Shown here piece by piece: positions 12,691-25,202 of a stretch of 64,000 nt of DNA. Both the position numbers and the translations under genes were made by a program. The notes beneath the pieces are model-generated. The model was not told the DNA's origin. It was given only the letters and a program-made list of their open reading frames with translations, and did no database searches. Position 1 is the stretch's first letter. Each line of letters opens with the position of its first letter. The stretch comes from Ciborinia camelliae. Taxonomy: Eukaryota; Ascomycota; Leotiomycetes; Helotiales; Sclerotiniaceae. The stretch is from the NCBI GenBank assembly GCA_025890175.1, contig JANPYM010000005.1, forward strand, positions 2,785,586 to 2,849,585. The letters run 5' to 3'.

Positions 12691-13983
12691 GTAAGTTTGG
12701 ATCTCTGTCGATACATAGAGAAACACCAATTCATCCTCCGGAAAGATTACAAAAGCGCATAGCTCGGAGTCGTACCATACGAAACCCATAATCTAGACAA
12801 TACACCGGGTGTTTCCATCCGCGCTTCATATCTGCCAACCAAAGTAGGCACGTAATTATAGTATTACCGAAAAAGTATCTCAACCGCGTACCCGATACGG
12901 AAATCTATCATCTCTTGACGTACTGTATGTAGCATGAAAGAAAGATATACCAACACCTCCCAAGTTCCAACATAGTGAACAGATCTCCGTATCGACTCAC
13001 GCGGAGACTTCATCGAGAAATTCAAACAACGTGCTTCGACCGTACCGGTAAAGTATGATTCTAGAAATAACTCTTTTAATGAATATTGAATAACGCTGAA
13101 AAGTATATATATCTTCCAATATGAAACGGCCGTGGTGGAGCATTTATACCTATGAGACAGGACATACGCGAAGTATGTAAGTAAAACTTTCATTTTCAAC
13201 AATTTTGAGAGAGAGATGTGCTAATTTTCACCAATTAATGCAGATTTCGTTTTTCATGAGAGCGCGCTGGAAAATGCAAGGAGTGTCTTGGCTGCAAAGG
13301 GGGGAATTAATGGGATTGATTCGGGACGGGACCTGAATCGGTTCAGAGACTTTTAGAGCAGTGGTTAGTTTGGTCTTGAATTGAAGTAGAGGTTGGAGGA
13401 AATTCATGGATGATTAGCAATGAATGAATGGCTTGTGAGTGAACAAGATGCAAACATATTCCAAAGAAAAGGTGTGGCATAACTCTCGATATAAGAAGTC
13501 AATTTGGATATCAAGGCTTCAAGTTTATCGATGGAAACAAATCTGAATAACGAAGGTGCTGAAGCTTAGTTCGGATGTTGAGACTCTACTGTTTGGATTG
13601 ATCATATATTAGGCGTCTGATCTTCGACTTCAATGTGGAAATTTAGGTTCGATTGTTTCTTTGAAGTGAGATATTATATAACCAGTGCTAGAAATTATTG
13701 TAAAACTTGAAGTTGGATCATTTAGATTGAATGAGATGGTAAATGATGAATATCGAATATCAAGGTAACAGCTGGGGCGCTATTCTTGGAACCCGGAACA
13801 GATATATATTCAATATTTTCAATATCTACCTAGGTAGTCAAAGTTTCCATGAGAGAATGATGTACCTACCTACTAGGTAATCACCAAATATTCACTCAAA
13901 CACACAAATGGCATTTTGACTTCAAATAATGAGCTCTAATATTCGCAGCCACGAAAAAGAGAAGTACAAAAATCACCATCATT
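12691..13983. other. Intergenic, AT-rich, no gene recognised
   Basis: AT-rich sequence with scattered short frames, none supported. One copy of the palindrome TACCTAGGTA lies at 13827-13836. Confidence 0.5.
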
Positions 13984-14942
13984 TCACGCCAGACTCCTAA
14001 TCAATTCCACCAATTCATGTTCCTCCAACTGTTTAATTCCCAAAAGGGCATTATCCAACCCATGCTCAGCTTCAAAGTGCGAACCATAACCCTGGCCCCA
14101 AATCGAAGCTACGATGAATAAAATAAACGAGCGAAGCGATCCGGATTTAGGCGTGGATTCTTCAACTCCTGGCATGCGTCCGCGACGAGATGATCCAGCG
14201 ACGCGATATTCTCCGTCCAGCCCTCGCATCCTAGAGCCTTCTTTCCACTCGCCGCGAGATGCTGGAGTGTCGTCGCGTAACTCTGTACATAGACGGCGCG
14301 ATTCTGTGTCTCGTCTGCATGCCGGAGTACCCCGACGACTCTTCCAATATCGGGGAGGGAGGTGGTGCTGAAAGTTCGATCGCCGCCATCGTATAGCGTG
14401 ATGTTTTTTTCCTTTGCGTTCATGATGAATCCAACCAAGATGCCCCAGTCAAGGAATGGACCAGTGACTACAAGAGTGTGTGACAATCCAGTTGCAACAG
14501 ATTTCTTGAGCGCATTCTGAACGGCGACTTTGGGGTGGAAAACGGGCAAGGCGCCGGTGTTTTCTCGCGGGGTATTGGAGCCGAATTCCGAGGGAGGAAT
14601 CTCTTGACGTGGGCTCGAGCTGCTGCTTCCACGAGGAGAAGTTGTTTGTCGAGGGCCTTGGAGCCGAGAGTCGATACCACAGCATGCTGACCCGTGAGGG
14701 CACGAGTGAGTGATTCGAGGGAGTCGTAATTCACCGACTTGACGAACACAGACGAGGGAAAATGGTGCGTGCTTGATTCTCGAGTGAGGACTGTGACTTG
14801 GTAGCCAGCTTTGACCAGCTGATCGAGGATTGCGGGACCAAGATTGCCAGAGGCCTATGCAGAATTTCGAATGAGTCTAAGAAAACAAGGCCATAGAAAA
14901 ATATCTTACTCCTGCCAACGCAACTTTCGTGATTTCAGACAT
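13984..14942 (-). pseudogene. NmrA / isoflavone-reductase-like oxidoreductase, two frameshifts
   Basis: Exon 1 (14942-14910) encodes MSEITKVALAG and exon 2 starts at 14854 with ASGNLGPAIL, together forming the NAD(P)-binding Rossmann motif. The reading then runs through GQHAVVSTLGSKALDKQ. At about 14600 the family motif RFLPSEFGSNTPRENTGALP is readable only if one base is missing. It continues as VFHPKVAVQ...VVTGPFLDWG. A second one-base loss near 14140 is needed to reach the C-terminus VASIWGQGYGSHFE. Intact relatives of about 310 residues are NADPH-dependent reductases or regulators. Two single-base deletions in one gene suggest a young pseudogene, but sequencing error in a draft assembly is a real alternative. 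Confidence 0.75.
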
Positions 14943-16700
14943 GTTTGTCTTCAAGATCTCCAACTTCGCGGTTTGAGGTTGATACCAAGGGAGAAAAGAA
15001 GTAGATGAGGTACTCACGGATGGGGTAATCTGGGAGGTAGAGGAGCGGAATATACATCTTGAAATCGTTATTCCGGTGAATAAGAAGGGACGCGGGAGCC
15101 GATGACCGATGACAAATTAATTTTCGGGTGGTACGACAATGCTGTTGTAAGCATGGCGCAACTGGTGAGATTTCCACATGGCATCCCACATTTCACTGGA
15201 AACTATCTACCCCTTGCTTTAGCTCGGGTTTTTGGCTTGACCTCCAGATATTCCATCCGCGGAGAAACGTAGTCTACTCTCTCAAGCTGTGTGAGCACCA
15301 GAACGGAAGAACCAAACGCGTAGAATAGATCACCGTTGTAAGCGTACTAGCCCGAGATTCAGGTAATGATGTGCGCGAAAAGCACATCATCATCTTGATC
15401 CTTCGTATCGTTTACCTATAATCCAACGATGGGCCAGCCACCTATGAAGTCTGAATGCACCGAGGCTGGTGCTTGATGACATAATCCCATACAATACACA
15501 CTTCCCGCTTCGCTTCACTCATCATTCCTCAAGGCAACTCAACATGCCATCGAGCTTTCCTCAACTCCACGCTTCCTTCTTCTTTTGATACATCTATTTT
15601 ACGAAAGCTCAAGCATGGGTACCACCCACATTTCCATTTTCATTTCCAACCACATCTCTGGATATGCAGAGAGAGCATTATACTTATTCCTACCTATACA
15701 AATCCCCATGATCTTACGGGTAATCTCGTATTCAGAACTCGGCTAAACAAACTGTGTCCGTCGGGTCAACCATCAACCAGATTTCTACCTATTCTTTCAA
15801 CCTCACTCTAGGGCTTTATATCCTTTCCCATTTACTCATCTATCCATCCATCGATCTATCAATCCAAGCACCAAGCACCAAGCACCAAGCACCAAGCACC
15901 AAGCACCAAGCACCAAGCACCAAGCACAAAGCACCAAGCACAAAGCACCAAGCACAAAGCACCAAGCACAAAGCACCAAGCATAACAAGCACCAAGCATA
16001 TCAAGTATACAAAATCAAAATCAAACACCAAGTCAAAATCAACATCATAAAAATCCCTATAATTTCCTAATTTCCCAATTTCCCAATTTCCAATCTATCT
16101 TAAACCCCATCCATTCCCATCCCCATCCCCATCCCAATCCCCATCCCTAGCCCACCATACGATTGATTGCCATGGCCAGCCAGATGGGCAGTCCAATCCA
16201 GCCCAGCCCAGCCTAGCCCAGCCCAGATCAACCAAGGCAAGGTTACGGTCAAGAATTCCATCCATCCATCCATCAATCCACCCATATTTTATAAAATCCC
16301 GATCCAGATCCTCATCCTCATCTCATCCCGACGATATCAAGATCCATACATGTTCTTCTTACAAACAAACAAACAAACCAAGCACCTCGCCGAATGACTC
16401 AATTTCCTCCCATTTAGAAAAAGTTTCCCTTCTGCCCAGCAAGCCAGTAAATCCAAATTCAAATTCAAATTCAAATCCAAGCCCCACCAAACAAAAGAAA
16501 CAGCCCAAGACAAGCTAGTAGATACCAGTAAAAGAGAAGGAAAAAAATAAAGATATATATGTATAGAACCCAGAAACAACAAACAATAACAAATGAAGAT
16601 ATAAGTAATTTCAAGAATTCAAAGAAACGCTAAACCGCAGCACGAGAAATACAAGCTTTTCTTCCTTTCTACCTCATCCATTGCTTCACTTCAATATCCA
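14943..16700. other. Intergenic with tandem repeats
   Basis: No gene is recognised in 1.76 kb. It holds the AAGCACC minisatellite, short pyrimidine-rich CCATCC tracts, CCCAGC/CCTAGC repeats near 16200 and an AAATTC tract near 16453-16475. The last 100-200 bp are probably 3' UTR of the bZIP gene. Confidence 0.55.
15866..15999. repeat. AAGCACC minisatellite
   Basis: A 7-bp unit AAGCACC is repeated in tandem, with later units alternating AAGCACA and AAGCACC. Open frames across it on both strands are only translations of the repeat. Confidence 0.9.
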
Positions 16701-18501
16701 TTACCAGAACATGGCTTCTAACCTTTCCATCATCGAGTCCAAGTTATTACATAACTTGGTAGCTCGATCGAAAGCATCAGTTGATACGACCTTTTCACTT
16801 TCGATATCACGAATGATGAGTTCGAATTGAGAAGGTTTGTTGAGGCCAAGGGTAGAGAAATCAATGTCTAAGTTGAAGTTGGTTGATGAGGGTGCTGATG
16901 AAGTAACATCTTCAGTGAAAAGAGCGAAAGCTGGATCGGCATCGAATTCTTCATCGATAGTTTCCTCAACAATAGCTAATGGTGCAAGTTCATGAACTGG
17001 TTTGCGCTCAACAATTGGAAGTTCAACCTTCTCATCATCAGACTCTAATAGACCAACAAGGTTCGAAGACTTTCCGGAAAGAATTGAAGAATCGATAACG
17101 GTTTCTGGGAGAGATAGAACAGAGTAAACTTGTGGTTGATAACCAAATCTGTCGGCGTTGATATCAAGCATGGCGAAATCCATAGCTTGTTCTGGAATCA
17201 TGACCATACCAATATGTTGTTGTTGCTGTTGTTGTTGCATATGTTGTTGAGCGGTATATGGATTGACATCCTTTCGAACTTGTCTTGGTTGTTCATGTTG
17301 TAGAGGAGCTTGTTGAGGTGCAGGTGGTGCTTGTTGAGCAGCTGGGTTTGAGGACAAAGTATCGAGGAATCCAGAGAATGCAGGTGAAGAAAGAAGCATT
17401 CTTGTAAGATCTGACAGACGAGTGTTTTCCTCCATCAATGCTCTGTTTTGTGACTTCAAATCCATATTTTCATTCACCTTGACAGCGATTTCTCCTTCGA
17501 GTTGACTGATGTATTCTAAAAATATGTTAGCATTATAGTATAACTTCAACCATCACAATATCCTTACCCTTTCTTCTTGATCTGAATGCACGAGCTGACA
17601 CCTTATTTCTAAGTTGTCTTCTCTCCTTGCTACTCAGTTTCTTTCCTTCCTCGCTAGCCAATAATCTCTCATCTTCATCCATATCTTCTTCTTCCTTTCG
17701 CATGCGATGAACGTGTGTCAAATTATTTTGGGAGTTTCCATCATCTCCATCAGTGGCAATGCTACCTTGTCTCATCGAGTTGAGGAGTTGAGTAATCTTT
17801 TCTTCCACGATAGGATCGGTACCTGTTTGTGCCCTCGATCGTTGTTGAGGTTGTCTTTGTGGTTGACCAGCAGAGATAGAATTCTGTCGTTGTTGTGCGA
17901 TGATAGCTTGTTGTTGCTTTTGTTGTGCTTGAGCTTTGGCAAGAGCAGCTTGTTGTTGATGCATCCCAGGCCAAAGACGACCAACATGACTTGATTGTGT
18001 TGGGAGAACATTACCCACTGGTAAGGTTTGCGATCCGATATTGCTTGGGTCAACAAAGTTTTGTTCGGGGTAGAAGAATGCTGGATCCTGATCCATTTCA
18101 ACATCTGATGGATGAAATGGTGTGCGAGATGGTGCAGTTCCAAAATCCATAAATTCCTCACTTGGGCTCAGAGACGAAAAGTATGAATCTTGAAAATTAT
18201 ATCTATTGATGTGACCATTGTTTTCATTTACTGCCAATGTATTCGCGATGGCACCTTGTGGGAGACCAGTTTGTTGTCTGTATAGATCATATTGATGACT
18301 TGGACCGGAGAGAGTTGGTTGATTTGATTCAGGTAATGCGGTCGGAGTGGAAACGGCAGATGATGGTACAAATTGTGATTTCGATGATGGTGAGAGGGAT
18401 GGTGAGTGATATGATACGGTTTCATATTCGGTATAATCGATTAATTCGAGAGGATCTAAACAACCCACTTGAGGAGTTGATGACATTGATTCGGATTTCA
18501 T
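16701..18501 (-). CDS. bZIP transcription factor
   Basis: Two exons (18501-17568, 17515-16701) give 582 residues. The intron interrupts the basic region and splicing restores it: KERRQLRNKVSARAFRSRRK (about 292-311), containing the N..(S/A)A..(F)R bZIP signature. A leucine-zipper-like heptad follows (YISQLEGEIAVKVNENMDLK, then NRALMEENTRLSDL) with LTRMLLSSPAFSGFLD after it. The N-terminal half is Ser/Pro/Gln-rich with poly-Gln, typical of activation domains. The C-terminal part contains several acidic blocks. The first ATG in frame is at 18501; the frame is open upstream but lacks an ATG. It is a nuclear DNA-binding regulator whose targets are unknown. Upstream lies an exceptionally long gene-free region. 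It appears intact. Confidence 0.9.
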
Positions 18502-18614
18502 GATTGCGATGAATGATGTGATTGTATTGATGGATTGTTGTTGTGGTTGTGGTGGTGGTGGTGATGGTGATGATGGTTTGAACAATTGATTGTTCTTCGT
18601 ATCGATGATGATAT

Positions 18615-18675
18615 GGTTTCCCTTTCTTTCCCTTTCTTTCCCTTTCTTTCCTCTCCTTTCCTTTCCTTTCCTAAT
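18615..18675. repeat. CCCTTTCTTT polypyrimidine tract
   Basis: A pure C/T tract of tandem CCCTTTCTTT-like units about 110 bp upstream of the bZIP start codon. Pyrimidine tracts of this sort are common in fungal promoters and 5' UTRs; a role here is inference. Confidence 0.85.
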
Positions 18676-20894
18676 TTACTTTGTATCGATGAGTGAATGA
18701 TAAATGGGTACAGGATATGAATTCGAGAAGAGAGATCTGGATATTATTATAGCAGATGAAAGATAAACCTATTTGTTGATGTTTCAAAAGTAAGGTTTGG
18801 AGTATCCCGACTAGTGTAATTGTGATGTGTAGAAAGTTGGAAGAGCAAGTAAAGGTAAAGAGGATGAATGGTTGGAAGAATGGTACTGGGCGGGTGGGTA
18901 GGTGGTCAATAATTATTAATTAGTTGCCTTGCTTTGCTTTGCTTTGCCTTTTGAGAACCTTGGAAACGCTTAGGTATCCTTTTTCCTTTTTTCCCTTTTT
19001 ATCGGGGAAGGGAAGAGAAGGGAATTTTTAGTGAAGGGGGCTTGGACCAGCGGGAAGGGCTCAGGTAGGTAAGGTAAGGTGAGATGTGAAATTCATGAAA
19101 AAGGCGACGCGCGTCCAAAGAAGGAATAGATCAATTGATTGGTTAATTAAAAATCCTCGGTCATCGGAATATCGGCTATTTTGCTTTCCTCGCCTCAATT
19201 TGGTATCTTTGAATGTTGATACCTAGATGGTTTCTAGATGATATGGTATGGGATGGTATGGGATGGTATGGTATGAAGTAGGCTTATGACTTTTTTATTG
19301 ATATTGATATTGATTGACGAATCGATGGATGCATGATTTGGAGTAAAAGCTGATTCGAACGTGAGTTTGGATATATTGAGCTGAGTTGTTCAACGATGGT
19401 ACAATAGGTATTATATCAAAGCGATCGTATCATATCGTATTGTATCGTATTGGATTCGTACTCATTACTTAGGTATTAACTCAAGAATGAGAAGGGTCAG
19501 ACAATATAACGGGTTATATTCTATGAAGATATTGATCATTGAAGAGAAGGGAAGGGAAAAGAGTCAAAGAGAAGTACCTAATAGGTATATTCATCCAACT
19601 ACCTCCGTATCATATCTACAGTTTTATTGTAACACTCCATTCCAAGGTTATTAGTTCCAGTTATTCCAGGTACCTAATACCTACCTACCTAGGTATCTCC
19701 AGTTCTCAACTACCGATATAGATACCCAACATCCAAGTTGTCTCGTATCAGATTGAAAATAACTGGGATGTTAGATGTCGGTGTTAGAGATCTTTAGGAT
19801 AATAATAGAATAATGGATTAAGCTACGTAGGTACGCCCAAGCACCCCAATTCCCAATTCCCAATTCCCAATTCCAGATTCCAGATTCTAGATTCCAGAAC
19901 AAAGAATGATCTAGGTCTAGTCTAGTCCGTCCGTCCTTGAAGAATCAAACTCGGTAGATACAGATACAGATACAAGAGGGAAAGCGAGAACTTCTCTCTT
20001 GAGTCTTTACCTGTGTGTACTCCACTTTCTAATTCATCCTATGACTGACTGTAGCTAGGTAGGTAATACCTTTCATTCTTCATCTAGTAACTAACTAGGT
20101 CACTAACTACCTAGGTAGGGATATACAGATGTGATATTTGAAGATATACTCTTTGCACTGACTCTTTGACTACCTACTACCTACCTACCTAGCTCTTACG
20201 GAGGGAGTCCAGCGGAATCTACCCTCCTTTCCCACCCTTTCCCATCACTCCACTATACTTACTAACCGACCTATCCTATCCTATCCATCCACAACCGACC
20301 CATCAACCGATCCATCCATTCAGATTCCTAACAACCGACCCGTCTGTCCGTCCGTCCATCTGTCCGTCCGTCTCAACTCACCTCACTAGTAACTACATAG
20401 ATAGGTAGATACCTAAGCTAGGTAGCTATCGACACTAGCTGCTAAGCTAGCTACTAGCTGCTATACTAACCCCGTCCCCATATCCCATTATCCCATCAAC
20501 CCATCAACCTATTAACCCATCATTACCTAGATATCATTATCATTCGACCGCACCGCACCTTTCCCACATGTATATCATACGATTGAATCCCATACATACA
20601 ATCCCATAGTCCGTGACTCCGTCCATAGTCATATCTCATCCCTCGTAAATTTTATATATTATTATTCCAAGGTTATTTATTTATTATGCCACACTTACCC
20701 GACCTTACCTTTGTAGGTACCTATGTGTACACAGCACAGCCCCCCTATCCCACCCATCCTATCCCATCAACAAAGCACCAAAAACGCCCCTTCGCCAGAA
20801 AAAAAAAATGAAAAATCAAAGCCACACACAAGACCACAAAAGTACAAAATACAAAAGTACAAAAGTACAAAGAAAAAAACGGAAAAACGGAAAA

Positions 20895-20932
20895 ATGGAA
20901 AGATGGAAAGATGGAAAGATGGAAAGATGGAA
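20895..20932. repeat. GGAAAGAT microsatellite
   Basis: Tandem 8-bp units (GGAAAGAT) in an A-rich context. Confidence 0.85.
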
Positions 20933-21678
20933 AAGCCACAAATCACATCACATTATGACGTTTACCTAGGTACGCGTGGCGATTGTGAGGATTACAAATA
21001 GCTGGAGGTACTGTAGTGTAGGTATGTAGGTTGTGTAGTGTAGGTCTACCTGGGTGGGTAGATAGGTTAGATATATTAGAATGTAGAATTGAGGAAAGAT
21101 ATCTATTCTATTTATTAAATACTTTCCGAAAGGTCATTATAGCTATTATAGCTATTATAGGTCTTGATTATAGTTTCGTTTACAATCTAATATCTATTTA
21201 GTATATGATTTTATATATATAATACTATGATATGGTAATGCTGTCGCTATTCCATCCATTCCATCCATCCCATCCAATCAATCCAATCCAAAAAGAGAGC
21301 AAGCCACCCCACCCCAACCCCAATAGGTTCAGCTTACCTCACCCTACTCCATTCCTTCGGTCCCGAAACCCAAACCCAAACCCAAACCAAAACCAAATTC
21401 AAATTCAAGATTATCCTGATTTGATTGGATTTGATTTTCTATCTAGGTCTTTCTTTCCTGATCACGTCCGATCACGTCCGATCGAATCTCATTGAATAGG
21501 GCTATTCTGGATTTTGTAATAATAACCTTGGAATGGTTTATAGAGTACCTAGGTAGGTAGGTAGGTAGTTCATCGAGAAATACCTAGAGTCGTGAGTCGT
21601 AAATCGTGAGTTATATTAATTGGAAATCGTAAATTGTCCTTCGTTTTAGTGATACTATCATATACTACGGAGAGTGCA

Positions 21679-21712
21679 GCTTGCTTGCTTGCTTGCTTGC
21701 TTGTTTGCTTGC
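21679..21712. repeat. GCTT microsatellite
   Basis: About eight tandem GCTT units with one GTTT interruption. A complementary CAAG/CAAA tract lies at about 22205-22242, so the two could pair as distant inverted repeats. Confidence 0.85.
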
Positions 21713-23285
21713 TATCTATAGGTACCTAGGTAGGTATCTTTCAAAATATTAATATCAAACTAATCCACATCCATCCATAGATATCCACCACTTCCAAATT
21801 CCATTCAATTCCTTCTTAAATCTTCAGGATTAGATTCCAAATTTTCGATTTATTCATCCATGCATCCATCCATACATTTATTCATTCATCCATGCATCCA
21901 TCCATCGAATTCGGAACTTCGGAATTTCGGAATTTATCTGGTTGATCCATCGATCGATTGATACTTGATGACACTTGAGAGTTCAGAGTTCAGAGTTGAA
22001 GTCTTAATTGGGATGGGATGGGAAGGAAGGTCGGGTAGGTGAAGAAAGTAGTTGGAGGTAGGTAGGTGAAGAAAGTAGCTGGAGGTAGGTAGGTGAAGAA
22101 AGTAGAGTAAGGAAAATTCGATCTGGAGTCCGACTGGACTGGACTGGATTGGACTGGATTTTGGAGACTGGATTCTGGAGACTGGACTCTGGACTCTAAT
22201 GCCAGCAAGCAAGCAAACAAACAAACAAACAAGCAAACAAGTAGAATTTATATATTTGTTATTATTTTCATCTGCTCTAATTTTTAAAAAAGATGGAAAA
22301 ATGTATGTGAGAGAGAGAAGGAGAGGGTAAAAAAGAGAGAGATTATCGCCGATATATAGATGAATATATTATCTCCGTATTCTTTCTTGACTTTATAGAT
22401 ATTTATTCACTCGAATAAATATAAATAATAAAATAATTACATTGCGATTTACATCTTATACAAATAACCTACATATATATATATCTAGGAGATTAACCCC
22501 GATAAATTTATTCTCGCCATACTATTTATTACAAAAGCAAAATAAAAGAAAGAAAGCCCTATAAGATAGATACAAAGGTACGAAGGTACAAAGGGTCTAT
22601 GAAAATCCTCTATTCAAGAACGAATATTATATAATTTCATCTCTAAACAATAATACCATATATATATATATCTAGATAGGTAGGTATCATATTAAACCCT
22701 TAAGTGCATTCTTCAATTGGAATTCTTACTAAATACTACTAGATATCTATCTACATATAGTACAACCTACAACATCCATTATAATACAAGCGTCAAATCT
22801 ATCCTTATACTTATCCTTATCCTTATACTATAGATCTATCTATAACCCCTTAATAAACCATCAACCCCGCCAATAGCCACCCACGCAAGCTCTCAAATCT
22901 CGAATCTCAAATCTCAAACTATCCTAGAACAAAATGGAATCTAGATATCTCTCTCCACTCTTCCCTTCCCTTCCCCTCCCTTCCCTTGATTCCTTCCCGC
23001 TCAATGATATAATCGATCGAGATTTGAGATTCGATCGGGATGGATGGATGGATGGATGGATGGCGTGCATTGATTGCATCTACTACCTACCTATCTATCT
23101 ATCTATCGGATTCTTATACATGGATACATACAATACGGAGATTCTATCCGCTAATTATACAGTAAAAATAATAATAATAATTGGAAAGCACTTGTTTTCT
23201 ATCTAGTTAATTCCTAGGATGTTTCGAGATTGGAGATTTGAGATTTGAGATTCTTAAACTTGCTAGATTCCAGTACCTAGTCCCA

Positions 23286-23311
23286 GTACCGTACCGGTAC
23301 CGGTACCGGTA
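23286..23311. repeat. GTACCG tandem palindromic tract
   Basis: Overlapping GTACCG/GGTACC units form a self-complementary tract. Confidence 0.8.
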
Positions 23312-23910
23312 GTGCCTTGCCATTCTTGTACATATTACATGGATTGATCAAATAATACCTAACAGATGGATTATTTATTATATTTATATTTATATCATCA
23401 TCATCGGTATCTCAACTAATCTCAACATGATACCGATACTATAACTATCTATACTCCCGTCCGTCCGTAGAAGCCAACCTCCCTATTCTATCCTATCCTA
23501 TCCTATCATATACCTAGCTCGCTAGCTATCTAACTAACTAGCCCCCTCCCTGTAATACCGGGTCTCTCTCGAGTCTAAGCCTCATATTCATCATATTCAT
23601 GACGAATTTCATCGTGGGAAGTCGGAGATATATTAATATTAATCATATATTATAATATCATCTTGTACCTAGGTAGGTACCCTACAATTACTATTACTAT
23701 TTCATTCATCCATTCATGATATCGGATAAGATCTACGGAGAGGAATATTTTGATATCTTTCCGGGGGGGGTTATTTTTTATTTTATTTTTAGAGCGGTGG
23801 AGAGTTGGTTGATCTTGTATGGCTATGTATGTATAGGTTTACGGAGTACATTTGGATAGGGTATATGGAAAATTGGAAAGGGAATTTATTTTATTGGATT
23901 ATCTACATGC

Positions 23911-23938
23911 CTACCTACCTACCTACCTACCTACCTAA
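23911..23938. repeat. CTAC microsatellite
   Basis: Seven tandem CTAC units. Confidence 0.9.
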
Positions 23939-24027
23939 CTTCCTCATAATCCATATATATATATATAAAAAGAACATACATAGTATACCTATACAGTATA
24001 TACAACGCCCCCCATCCCTTACCACTT

Positions 24028-24055
24028 TTCTTCTTCTTCTTCTTCTTCTTCTTCT
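24028..24055. repeat. TTC microsatellite
   Basis: About nine tandem TTC units. Confidence 0.9.
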
Positions 24056-24164
24056 CTCTAATTACGTATCCACTTCTTCAAGATTCCAATCCCAATCCCA
24101 ATTCACAATCCCAGTTCCAAGTCCAAACCAAAGAAGCGGGAGAAGAAATCCCGGGAAAAATGCG

Positions 24165-24195
24165 CAAGCAAGCAAGCAAGCAAGCAAGCTCAAGC
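24165..24195. repeat. CAAG microsatellite
   Basis: About seven tandem CAAG units, followed shortly by AGCT and GTAC tetranucleotide runs (24681-24700 and about 24725-24738). Confidence 0.85.
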
Positions 24196-25202
24196 TATTT
24201 AAGCCAAGGCAGACTTCAGACGGGATTTTGAGGAGGGGGTCACTGCAGGTAAAGGTATTTCATGTCATGTCATGTGATATGATATGATGTAATGTGATGT
24301 GCTGTGCACAATGCTGTGCTATGCTTGGATGAGGTGGAGGTTCAAGTTTGATTGGTTGGTTGTATGCACATATGTATGTATAGAACGTATTTGGATTGGA
24401 GTCTGGAGGGTAAGTGGAATGAATAGGTTAGAAGTTAGAGACCAACCAAGTGGAGAAGAATAAAGTCGAACTTGAATCTACGAGTATGTATGTATGTAGA
24501 TATCGAGTCACCTCCGTCTATCTATTTTTCAATTATATCTTTGGGAGATGAACGTTTCGGAATCTAGAATCTAGATGCGTTTAGATTTCCATTCATTGTT
24601 GTTGGATTGATTGGGAATGGGAGATATGTATGGTTGGGGTTTTGAATTTTTTGAATGCTGGCTGCTGGGCGAATGATATGTTAGCTAGCTAGCTAGCTAA
24701 CATGGGTTTGTTATATATCTATAGTACGTACGTACGTACTTTTGAAGATAGCCAAGGCTGTTGGAACTTGAAACTTGAAACTTGATTTGTGTATACTGTA
24801 TGATGTATGTACCTAATGCAGATTGTAAGAACTAGCATGAGATGAAAAAGTGGGATCGAGTTCGAGTTCCTCGCTCATCTCTCATTCGTATTTTATATTG
24901 CAGTCAGTCATCTAGTCTAGATGCTTGATACCCATCTTATTATTCTCTTTGTCGTCAAAAAAAGTTCAAGCTAGTGGCACTTAGGGACCTTGATCAGCAT
25001 TGTTATTGTTGTTAAGACCGGCTGCTTGGAACTTTATGTCTGATGTTGTGGATTGATGTTTATTGTATGATTATTGCCCATTAATACCTTTACCTTCTTG
25101 TATTTTCTTTTTACTTCTCTCTACTCTCTTCCTCTACTCTCTACTAGGGGAAGTTCCTCTCATCTGTCTCCCCGCAACCGGATTCAACCCCGAAATTTCA
25201 CG

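Noticed and set aside
12864..13202. Minus-strand open frame of 112 codons
   Set aside because: No ATG start, AT-rich composition, no domain and no supporting splice context.
15866..15999. CRISPR-like repetitive array
   Set aside because: Units are directly adjacent without spacers and the genome is eukaryotic.
15754..16050. Open frame across the AAGCACC minisatellite
   Set aside because: The protein is only a translation of the tandem repeat; both strands are open.
21232..21495. Pro/Asn-rich plus-strand frame
   Set aside because: Translation of CCAAAC and CATCC repeats in the low-complexity region.
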